From JBAXGW01 sp037139195 (GTDB lineage: Bacteria > Bacteroidota > Bacteroidia > Bacteroidales > JAHJDW01), in contig JBAXGW010000043.1 of NCBI GenBank assembly GCA_037139195.1, positions 1 to 40,175 of the forward strand: DNA of 40,175 nucleotides. Direction: 5' to 3'. A model generated the notes under the pieces. That model saw only the letters and a program-made list of their open reading frames with translations. It searched no databases and was not told the origin of the DNA. Below are positions 1 through 7,156 of this stretch, piece after piece (the stretch's first letter is position 1; the number at the start of each line of letters is the position of its first letter). Made by a program: the position numbers and the translations under genes.

Positions 1-332
1 AAATTATCAACATATCATATTTAATATCAATCAAATATACCCCGAACTCACGTTATTCTAACAAAAGCTTTCTTGTTATTACAGGCAATCCCTCAACCTC
101 AACCTTAGCCTCAACCTCAATAATAAACATTTATCCAAATCCGAGCAACACAGGTATTTTCAATGTTGAAGGAACAGGAATAAGCAAAATAGAGGTATTA
201 GATAATTTGGGCAGAATAGTATTTTCCACCACCACAAAAACAATAGATTTAAGCACACAAAGCAAAGGAATATATATAGCAAACATAACTACAGCAAGCG
301 GTATATCTATAAAGAAATTAGTGGTAGAATAA
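1..332 (+). CDS. 3' end of a T9SS-exported protein (C-terminal sorting domain only)
   Basis: Only the last ~110 codons are inside the window; the reading frame is open from base 3 to a TAA at 330-332. The translated end carries a type A T9SS sorting domain: a Ser/Thr-rich linker (PSTSTLASTS), then 'INIYPNPSNTG', a beta-rich stretch with 'VLDNLGRIV', 'GIYIANI' and a final 'KKLVVE'. Such a domain targets a cargo protein across the outer membrane through the Por/Gld/Spr machinery and is normally cleaved there. The catalytic or adhesive part lies to the left of the window, so the function of the whole protein cannot be stated. A strong hairpin terminator follows 22 bases after the stop. Confidence 0.85.
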   Translation, partial: IINISYLISIKYTPNSRYSNKSFLVITGNPSTSTLASTSIINIYPNPSNTGIFNVEGTGISKIEVLDNLGRIVFSTTTKTIDLSTQSKGIYIANITTASGISIKKLVVE

Positions 333-353
333 TTGTCGCAAACAAACAAATCA

Positions 354-388
354 AAAAAGCCCATTCAAATATACTGAATGGGCTTTTT
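354..388. terminator. Bidirectional intrinsic terminator between convergent genes
   Basis: A 14-bp perfect stem (AAAAAGCCCATTCA paired with TGAATGGGCTTTTT) with a 7-base loop. It has a T run on both strands, so it can stop the T9SS gene on the left and the M1 peptidase gene coming from the right. Confidence 0.85.
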
Positions 389-525
389 AATACAATGCAA
401 AATAAGAGTTTGCATTAGCAAGCTTTATTTTTACACAGATTCACGGTTAGACATAGTAAATTCAGACGAACAAATCAGCATTTTTCCGTTTAATCGGCGT
501 CATCCGTGTTCCTATATGGGCTTTT

Positions 526-2466
526 TTAATCCTTCACAAATTTCTTTATTACCTCTCCCCTATTTGTTCGTATTTTAATTAAATACATGCCTGAATTTAA
601 CGTTGAAACATCTATTGAACTTTGTGCGTTGTTAACTTGTTTGTTCATTATACTTCTTCCAGTAATATCGCAAATAAAAATAGTTGCCTCTATATCGGCT
701 CTTAAATTTAAAGTCAACTTGTTATTACAAGGATTAGGGTAAACAGTAATCAATTCTGCGTTTAATTCTTCAGGATTCCCAACTGCAATTGTCCCTACTT
801 TATTAAGCACCCAATTATTCGGATCAACCTGAATATTTGTTATGGTTCTTGGTATATAAATTTCGTAAGTATTATTGTTTGCTGTCTGATAAACAGTAAT
901 TACAGTATCGCCTTGTGGAGAAAGGAGTTTATATTCCATTTTCATTTTAAATAATGGAGTAACAGTAGATGAAGTCGTTTGATTTGTAGTAAAACGTAAG
1001 GTATCATTGGAGTAATTCCAAACAACATTATAGGTTGGGTAGCCTTCGCCATACATCCATTGATTATAAAAGTCGGTAAAGTTTTTACCAGAATGTGCTT
1101 CCATAACAGTTTTAAAATCATCTATTGTTGCAACAGAATCTTTATATATTTGTTGAAAATCTTTTATTATATCAAAGAAAACGGTATCATCGCCAACTTC
1201 AAAACGCATATTGTGAATAACCGCAGATCCTTTATTATAGGATAATCTACTGTCAAAAATTCTCATTTCGTCGCCTATATCGCTAATAGGAATATAAATA
1301 CTTCCACCTGGTTCTGCTAAAACATTGTTATGAACATCGAGCATGTGCGATTGAGCTTCGGCATAGCTATCGAGGTATTGAGCAGCAAAATATTCGCAAT
1401 ATGATGCCCAGCCTTCATTAATCCATATATCTTGCCAAGTAGCACAGGTAACATTGTCGCCAAACCATTGATGCGAAAGTTCATGTGATGTTAAATAAAA
1501 TTCAAAAAAGCCAAGTGTTGTCATTGTTTGGTGCTCCATTCCTCCGCTAAGTGGAGCCATGCAATGACCATATTTTTCTTTATGAAATGGATATAAACCC
1601 ATTAAATCCGAATAGAGCAAAATAAAATCTTCTGTTTTATCAATTTCTGTTTTAAAATTTGTAAGCGTTTGAGGATTATCATATATATAGTTTTGAATCA
1701 AAGTTGAGTCAGTGCGTCCAGGAAATTGAACGTAAAAGCTATAGTCAACATATTTTGCTACTGATGCAGAAATAAGATAGTATTCAATTTTTGTTTTAGT
1801 TTTCCATTCAAATCTTTTTTTGCCATTTGGCATTGTAGTAATATTAGTCAATAATCCATTCGATCCAGCTTTGTTTGTAGCATCTGTTGTAATAAATACC
1901 CACGCAGAATCGGCTTTGTCTGTTAAATCTTGTTTGCATGGCCACCATTGGCTTGCGTTGAAAGGTTCTGAAAGTGTCCAAGTAACCTGATTTTGCCATG
2001 TTTGAGAAGTAGCATTTGATATTCCAGAAAAGAAGCCTCCAGAAGCAGGTGCACCACCATAATATATTTTGGTAGTAAATAATGCATTCTGAAACAAAGC
2101 AGGCAAAACTTTTACATACGTATGATTATTGTTTCTTGTATATGTACACTTTGTATTGTTAATATAAACAGAGTCAACGGTGAGATTATCTATTAGTTCA
2201 AAAACAAAAGTGTCTAATCGAGCGGTTTTCACTTGGGCATCAATTCTAACTATTCCTGAAATTGCTGTTGAGGTGCGTTCGAGATTAATGTCTAAGAAGT
2301 AAAATTTAACATCATAATCACTCATCAATAGCGAGCGAGTAAAATTGTTATTTGAGGTTAGTTGTTTATGTCCATCAACCCTTAAGTTTACAGATGGAAC
2401 ATCATTTTGCGACCAAACACTGCTTAAAAAGCAGTAGAAACAAATCAAAAGTAGAATTTTCTTCAT
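526..2466 (-). CDS. Secreted M1-family zinc aminopeptidase with T9SS sorting domain
   Basis: Zinc metallopeptidase of the aminopeptidase N / leukotriene A4 hydrolase family (M1), expected outside the cell or on its surface, where it trims peptides. I place the start at 2466 (MKKILLLICF...SSVWSQ), because this gives a clean Sec signal peptide; an in-frame ATG 33 bases upstream would add a non-signal-like extension. In the 646-aa product the zinc site is HELSH (H328, H332) plus E351 in 'NEGWASY', the exact HEXXH-X18-E spacing, and the substrate-binding GxMEN motif appears as 'GGMEH' (308-312). The N-terminal beta domain precedes it. The C-terminus has 'VYPNPCNNKLTL' and ends in 'KKFVKD', a type A T9SS domain. 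It is transcribed alone, toward a shared terminator. The M1 assignment is firm; the physiological peptide substrate is unknown. Confidence 0.93.
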   Translation of the reverse strand: MKKILLLICFYCFLSSVWSQNDVPSVNLRVDGHKQLTSNNNFTRSLLMSDYDVKFYFLDINLERTSTAISGIVRIDAQVKTARLDTFVFELIDNLTVDSVYINNTKCTYTRNNNHTYVKVLPALFQNALFTTKIYYGGAPASGGFFSGISNATSQTWQNQVTWTLSEPFNASQWWPCKQDLTDKADSAWVFITTDATNKAGSNGLLTNITTMPNGKKRFEWKTKTKIEYYLISASVAKYVDYSFYVQFPGRTDSTLIQNYIYDNPQTLTNFKTEIDKTEDFILLYSDLMGLYPFHKEKYGHCMAPLSGGMEHQTMTTLGFFEFYLTSHELSHQWFGDNVTCATWQDIWINEGWASYCEYFAAQYLDSYAEAQSHMLDVHNNVLAEPGGSIYIPISDIGDEMRIFDSRLSYNKGSAVIHNMRFEVGDDTVFFDIIKDFQQIYKDSVATIDDFKTVMEAHSGKNFTDFYNQWMYGEGYPTYNVVWNYSNDTLRFTTNQTTSSTVTPLFKMKMEYKLLSPQGDTVITVYQTANNNTYEIYIPRTITNIQVDPNNWVLNKVGTIAVGNPEELNAELITVYPNPCNNKLTLNLRADIEATIFICDITGRSIMNKQVNNAQSSIDVSTLNSGMYLIKIRTNRGEVIKKFVKD

Positions 2467-2781
2467 AGGTATTAGTATTAATGTTATTTTTGTAAACAAT
2501 TAAATAGTGTTTATAAGAAAACGTCAAATGCGTCGTTATTTTTTTATTGAAAACTGTCATCTGTCACCTGGCGGACTCCTAGGTTTTCTATAATCAAAAA
2601 TGCCTAGCATCTAGCATTTTCTTATGAGCCACTTAAAAAAGCTTGAGTTTTTCTGAGCGGCACTAAATAGTAAATATTTTCAAATATATATTATTAATTA
2701 GTTAATTTCGTTTTATTTATACATAATGGGGTTTATAAAACTTTTTTAAGAACACAAAGTAATTAAAAAAAGCTTAATCTA
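2467..2781. other. Divergent intergenic region with a terminator-like hairpin and repeat-like text
   Basis: 315 bases between the divergently transcribed M1 peptidase and the DUF4175 gene. No open frame of note. It holds short direct repeats (CTGTCAtCTGTCA near 2555; CTAGCATCTAGCAT near 2604), a hairpin AAAATGC/GCATTTT at 2597-2620 with T runs on both strands, and a GAAAAC/GTTTTC inverted pair around 2550-2589. Both genes must be promoted from here, but I could not find a convincing TTG-N19-TAnnTTTG promoter. The 2540-2620 part looks unlike the flanking AT-rich sequence and may be a dispersed intergenic repeat. Confidence 0.5.
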
Positions 2782-5700
2782 ATGGGCACACAATATACAA
2801 TACTTATTGAAAAATTAGATGAATTTATTCGTAAATTTTATAAAAACCAACTTATAAAGGGGCTTTTATATTTTTCAGGGAGTGCACTTGTGTTTTTATT
2901 GATTTTCGCTTTTACTGAGTATTATGGTCACTTCAATACATTAGTTAGAACTTTAATGTTCTATTCCTATATATTTATCAATATAGCAATATTCATTCAT
3001 TATATTTTCACTCCCTTATTGAATCTAAACAAAATGGGCAGTGTTATTTCGCATATACAGGTCGCAAGTATTATAGGAAAGCATTTTTCAAATATTGAAG
3101 ATAAACTATTAAATATTCTTCAACTAAATGAAATGGCAAATGAAAATACAAAAGCTAGTAGCGATTTGATTTTAGCCAGTATCGACCAAAAAATTATTGA
3201 ATTAAAACCAATTCCTTTCACCAATGCAGTTAATTTTTCTGAAAACAAAAAATATATTAAATATGCTATTTTGCCTTTGGCTATATTAACTGCAACATTG
3301 ATTTTTTCGCCAGGAATTATTTCAAAAGGAACAACGAGAATTATCGAACATAGAACCTTTTTTAAAGAAGAAGCACCGTTTAAATTTGTAGTTTTAAATA
3401 ATAAACTCGAATCATTGCAAAATGAAGATTATGAAATTGAATTAAAAATTGATGGCAATGAAGTTCCAGATGAGGTTTTTCTGAAAATTGGGGAGTCGGA
3501 ATTTAAAATGGAAAAAGAAAGCACCATTGTTTTCAAACATAAACTCAAGAATTTACAAAAAGACATTCAATTTACATTTGTAGCAAATGAATTTCAGTCC
3601 GAAGATTATAAAATAAAAGTATTGCCAAATCCTGTCATACTAAGATTTCAAACAATGTTGAAATATCCTTCGTATTTACATAAAGATAACGAATTGGTGA
3701 AAAACACTGGCGATTTATTAGTTCCTGAGGGTACAGATGTAATTTGGAGTTTTTACACAAGTAACACATCAGAGCTTAAAGTGGCTTTTAATGAAACAGT
3801 TACAAGTTTTGTTCCACGTGGAAATATGGTTTTATTTTCAAAAAATATTCGTAGTAATATAAGGTATGCTGTTAGCTCTTTAAATAAGTTTGTAAAAAAC
3901 AAAGATTCGCTAGCTTATATTATAAATGTAATACCCGATAATTATCCCGAAATTTCTGTTCAAGAATTTGCCGATTCAATTTATGCCAATCAATTGTATT
4001 TTACAGGTCAGATAAATGATGACTACGGATTGTCGAAATTGAATTTTAGTTATAAAATAATAAATTCAGAAAGCAAAAAAGAAGGAGAAATTTTTTCAAA
4101 AGCAATTCCAATTAATAAAAATATTTCAGACCAACGGTTTTTTTATTTTCAAAATTTGGGAGATTTATCACTAAATCCTGGCGACGAAGTTTTATATTAT
4201 TTTGAAGTTTGGGATAACGATGGTGTTAATGGCATGAAATCTTCAAAATCAAAGCCGCAGTATTATAAATTGCCAACTGATAAAGAGCAGTCTGAAAAAA
4301 TAGATAAGCAGGCAGATGATATTAAATCGGATATTGATCAGTCGCTTAAAATGGCAAAAGACCTTCAAAAAGAATTAAAAGATTTGCAAAAGGATTTAAA
4401 TCAAAAGAAAGAGTTATCATGGGAAGAAAAAAAGAAAGTAGAAGAAATTCTTCAAAAACAAAATGATTTACAAAACAAGGTGAGTCAATTAAATCAAGAA
4501 AACAAAAAGCTTAATAAATCATCGTCCGACTTTCAAAAGCCAAGCAAAGAACTTCTTGAAAAGCAACAGCAATTAAACGAATTGTTCGAAAATATCATGA
4601 CAGATGAAATGAAGCAACTATTCAAAGATCTTGAAAAAATGATGGATAAGTTGGATAAAAACAAGATGCAAGATATGATTGAAAAAATGAAGCTTTCAAA
4701 CGAAGACTTAGAAAAAGAGTTGGATAGAAATTTGGAATTATTCAAACAATTAGAGTTCGAGCAAAAACTTCAAAAATCAATAGAAGACCTAAAGAAACTT
4801 CAAGAAAAAGAAGAAAAGCTTTCCGATAAAACTAAAGATGCTAAGAAAAATGATGAGACATTAAAGGAACAACAACAAAAACTAAATGAAGAGTTTAAAG
4901 ATTTGAAAAAGGAAATGGACGAAATGGAGAAGAAAAATCAAGAACTTGAAGAACCAAATAAATTAGAAAATACTGAAGAATTAGAAAAATCCATTGAAGA
5001 TGAAATGAAAAAATCGATGGACGAAATGAGCAAAAACAAAAATAGTAAAGCCTCCGAATCGCAAAAAAATGCTGCTAAAAAGATGCAAGAACTTGGAGAG
5101 AAGATGGAAAAAATGCAAGAGGAAATGTCTGAAGAAGCTCAATCAGAAGATATAGGAACACTTAGAGGAATACTAGAAAACCTGCTAAAGTTGTCATTTG
5201 AACAAGAAGATTTAATAAAGGCTACTAATAATACTAATGTAAAAGATCCAAAATATACACAATTAATGCAGCGCCAGAAAAAGCTAAAAGATGATTCAAA
5301 AATGATTGAAGATTCATTATTTGCCTTAAGCAAACGCGTTGTAGAAATTAAATCAATTGTTAATCGCGAGATAAACTTAATTGATTTTAATATTGATAAA
5401 TCGCTTGAAATGTTAATTGATAGAAATTCACAAGTTGCAAGCTACCGACAACAATCAACGATGACTTCAATTAATAACTTGGCATTATTGTTAAATGAGG
5501 CATTACAGCAAATGCAACAACAAATGAATCAACAAATGAAGTCGAAGCCTGGTGCTGGACAATGCAAAAAGCCTGGAAAAAATCAGAAACCTGGGCAAGG
5601 AAAAATGTCTGTTAAATCAATGCGCCAACTTCAAGACCAAATCAACAAACAAATGGAAGAGTTGAAAAAAGGTTTAGAAAAAGGCAAAAAATCTGGTGAA

Positions 5701-6150
5701 GGTATGGGTGGAATGAGCGAAAAATTAGCTAAATTAGCAGCGCAACAAGAAGCTATTAGAAACGAGTTGAAGAAGTTAGCAAATGATGGGAAAAATGACC
5801 CAAACGGAAGTGCAGGAAATTTAGAAAAAATTGCTAATGAAATGGAACAAACGGAGACAGATCTCGTAAACAAAATTATAACAAACGAGACGATGAAAAG
5901 GCAACAAGAAATTTTAACAAAATTGCTAGAAGCCGAGAAATCAGAGCGTGAGCGAGATGAAGAAGAAAAAAGAGAGTCAAAAGAGTCGAAATTTGAAAAT
6001 TTTGGTAACAATTTAGAAAAAATTAAGTATAACTATAATAAAAAACAGGAAACAGAACTCTTAAAAAAGGTGCCGCCATCGTTTAACGAGTTCTACAAGA
6101 AGAAGATAAGTGAGTATTTTAATAAATTTGAAGGGGATGTAATAAAATGA
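2782..6150 (+). CDS. DUF4175-type membrane protein with a very long coiled coil
   Basis: A 1122-aa protein of the DUF4175 type widespread in Bacteroidota; function not established. Two hydrophobic helices lie near residues 25-46 and 58-80 and a third near 158-180, followed by a beta-rich extracytoplasmic-looking part (about 190-500). From about 505 to 1100 the chain is overwhelmingly Lys/Glu/Gln/Leu and reads as long coiled coil, broken by a flexible Gly/Lys/Pro/Gln-rich linker near 905-945 ('KPGAGQCKKPGKNQKPGQG'). The stop TGA overlaps the ATG of the next gene (ATGA), so it is probably translationally coupled to the small RsbW-like ATPase. A scaffold or envelope-spanning sensor role is inference. 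The antisense frames that run open under the coil are compositional shadows. Confidence 0.8.
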   Translation: MGTQYTILIEKLDEFIRKFYKNQLIKGLLYFSGSALVFLLIFAFTEYYGHFNTLVRTLMFYSYIFINIAIFIHYIFTPLLNLNKMGSVISHIQVASIIGKHFSNIEDKLLNILQLNEMANENTKASSDLILASIDQKIIELKPIPFTNAVNFSENKKYIKYAILPLAILTATLIFSPGIISKGTTRIIEHRTFFKEEAPFKFVVLNNKLESLQNEDYEIELKIDGNEVPDEVFLKIGESEFKMEKESTIVFKHKLKNLQKDIQFTFVANEFQSEDYKIKVLPNPVILRFQTMLKYPSYLHKDNELVKNTGDLLVPEGTDVIWSFYTSNTSELKVAFNETVTSFVPRGNMVLFSKNIRSNIRYAVSSLNKFVKNKDSLAYIINVIPDNYPEISVQEFADSIYANQLYFTGQINDDYGLSKLNFSYKIINSESKKEGEIFSKAIPINKNISDQRFFYFQNLGDLSLNPGDEVLYYFEVWDNDGVNGMKSSKSKPQYYKLPTDKEQSEKIDKQADDIKSDIDQSLKMAKDLQKELKDLQKDLNQKKELSWEEKKKVEEILQKQNDLQNKVSQLNQENKKLNKSSSDFQKPSKELLEKQQQLNELFENIMTDEMKQLFKDLEKMMDKLDKNKMQDMIEKMKLSNEDLEKELDRNLELFKQLEFEQKLQKSIEDLKKLQEKEEKLSDKTKDAKKNDETLKEQQQKLNEEFKDLKKEMDEMEKKNQELEEPNKLENTEELEKSIEDEMKKSMDEMSKNKNSKASESQKNAAKKMQELGEKMEKMQEEMSEEAQSEDIGTLRGILENLLKLSFEQEDLIKATNNTNVKDPKYTQLMQRQKKLKDDSKMIEDSLFALSKRVVEIKSIVNREINLIDFNIDKSLEMLIDRNSQVASYRQQSTMTSINNLALLLNEALQQMQQQMNQQMKSKPGAGQCKKPGKNQKPGQGKMSVKSMRQLQDQINKQMEELKKGLEKGKKSGEGMGGMSEKLAKLAAQQEAIRNELKKLANDGKNDPNGSAGNLEKIANEMEQTETDLVNKIITNETMKRQQEILTKLLEAEKSERERDEEEKRESKESKFENFGNNLEKIKYNYNKKQETELLKKVPPSFNEFYKKKISEYFNKFEGDVIK
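3810..3825. other. Degenerate parS-like palindrome inside the DUF4175 gene
   Basis: TGTTCCACGTGGAAAT matches 14 of 16 positions of the palindrome TGTTCCACGTGGAACA. It lies in coding sequence (reads F-V-P-R-G-N), so it may be coincidence. It is recorded because a better site sits 3.3 kb downstream and ParB sites tend to cluster. Confidence 0.25.
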
Positions 6151-6641
6151 TAATCCGAGAAACACAAAAAATAGAGATAGCGTCAAAAATTCAAAATATA
6201 CGTTTAGTAGAAGAGTTTATTGATGAAATTTGCGATTATTTCAATGTAAATAACGATTACTTTGGTAATATTATAGTAGCTGTTACAGAGGCTGTTGAAA
6301 ATGCTATTTTACATGGCAATAAAAGCGATGAAACAAAGAAAGTTACGGTGTCATTTGAATCAACTCATGGTTGTTTAGTGTTTTCTGTTGCTGATGAGGG
6401 TTTTGGTTTTAATCAAAATAACATTCCTGATCCGACCGACCCTAGTAATGAAAACGAAAATGCTGGAAGAGGTTTATACCTTATGAAATCTTTAGCCGAT
6501 GATATTAAATTTGAAGAAAACGGAAGAATTATTCAACTTAATTTTGCTGTTACAAGTATTCATAGAGAATTAGCAAATAAAAGAATAAAAGCCTTTAGAG
6601 AGTATCAAGTTGGCAAGGGTGTTAAACAAGAAAAGAATTAA
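6147..6641 (+). CDS. RsbW-like ATP-binding protein (GHKL, anti-sigma-factor type)
   Basis: 164 aa, a single HATPase_c domain of the RsbW/SpoIIAB type (serine kinase or anti-sigma regulator, or a kinase-like switch with an unknown partner). Visible motifs: N box 'EAVENAILHGN', G1 box 'DEGFGF', and G2 box 'GRGLYLMKSLAD'. No His-phosphoacceptor domain, receiver or membrane segment is present, so it is cytoplasmic and acts on a partner. The ATG overlaps the stop of the DUF4175 gene by four bases, which ties the two products together. No sigma factor or STAS anti-anti-sigma gene is seen in the window, so the usual partner-switch target is missing locally. A terminator hairpin follows 24 bases after the stop. 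Domain call firm; role inferred. Confidence 0.85.
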   Translation: MIIRETQKIEIASKIQNIRLVEEFIDEICDYFNVNNDYFGNIIVAVTEAVENAILHGNKSDETKKVTVSFESTHGCLVFSVADEGFGFNQNNIPDPTDPSNENENAGRGLYLMKSLADDIKFEENGRIIQLNFAVTSIHRELANKRIKAFREYQVGKGVKQEKN

Positions 6642-6665
6642 TTATCAGATAGTTATATAGAAAAT

Positions 6666-6693
6666 ACCCCTCAATAGAGGGGTTTCTGTTTTT
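6666..6693 (+). terminator. Intrinsic terminator directly before ybeY
   Basis: Perfect 7-bp GC-rich stem ACCCCTC / GAGGGGT with an AATA loop, then TTCTGTTTTT. The T tract ends 3 bases before the ybeY ATG at 6697. It separates the DUF4175/RsbW-like pair from ybeY-mnmG or acts as a partial (read-through) terminator. Confidence 0.8.
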
Positions 6694-6696
6694 AAT

Positions 6697-7134
6697 ATGA
6701 GACGTTTTAAAATAAATTTTTTTATAGAAGAAATTAGTTTTAATCTTAAAAATAAGAATAAGATTAAAAGCTTATTGAAACAAGTAAATTATAATAATAA
6801 ACAATTATCGGGCGAAATTAATTATATATTATGCCCTGATGAATATTTACTAAACATTAATAAAGAATATTTAAACCACAATACTTATACTGATATAATT
6901 ACATTTGAAAATTATGATAACTCAGGAGAATTAATGGCAGATATCTATATAAGTATAGATAGAGTTATTGAGAATTCAAAAAAATTTTCAACTAGTTTTT
7001 CGGATGAAATTATAAGAGTTATTTCTCATGGATTTCTCCATATTTGTGGTTTTAAAGACAAAACTAAAAAGGAGAGTGAAACAATGAGAGTTAAAGAAAA
7101 CGAATGCATAGCTCTGTATAATAGTCTTTTATAA
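6697..7134 (+). CDS. ybeY: rRNA maturation endoribonuclease YbeY
   Basis: 145 aa, the usual length for YbeY, the metal-dependent RNase needed for 16S rRNA 3'-end maturation and ribosome quality control. The signature near the C-terminus is 'SHGFLHICGFKDK': H111 and H115 match the first two zinc ligands of HGxLHLxGyDH, but the third ligand position holds D121 instead of His. As I recall, a 'KDK' version is common in Bacteroidota, so this is probably a lineage variant rather than a dead enzyme. The upstream 'MADIYISIDRV' segment also fits the family. The start codon sits immediately after a terminator T tract; mnmG follows after 22 bases that contain a parS site. Confidence 0.9.
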   Translation: MRRFKINFFIEEISFNLKNKNKIKSLLKQVNYNNKQLSGEINYILCPDEYLLNINKEYLNHNTYTDIITFENYDNSGELMADIYISIDRVIENSKKFSTSFSDEIIRVISHGFLHICGFKDKTKKESETMRVKENECIALYNSLL

Positions 7135-7138
7135 GCAT

Positions 7139-7154
7139 TGTTTCACGTGGAACA
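7139..7154. other. Candidate parS (ParB-binding) site upstream of mnmG
   Basis: TGTTTCACGTGGAACA. The two half-sites are TGTTTCAC and GTGGAACA, a palindrome with one asymmetric pair, fitting the widely conserved chromosomal parS consensus TGTTnCACGTGnAACA at all 14 fixed positions. It lies in the 22-base gap between ybeY and mnmG, ending two bases before the mnmG ATG. Chromosomal parS sites normally lie near the replication origin, so this suggests the window is origin-proximal. Confidence 0.75.
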
Positions 7155-7156
7155 TT

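Noticed and set aside
4533..6011. Three open minus-strand frames under the DUF4175 gene, rich in Ser/Phe/Ile
   Set aside because: They are the antisense image of Lys/Glu-rich coiled-coil codons; they lack signals or motifs, and the plus-strand gene is clear.
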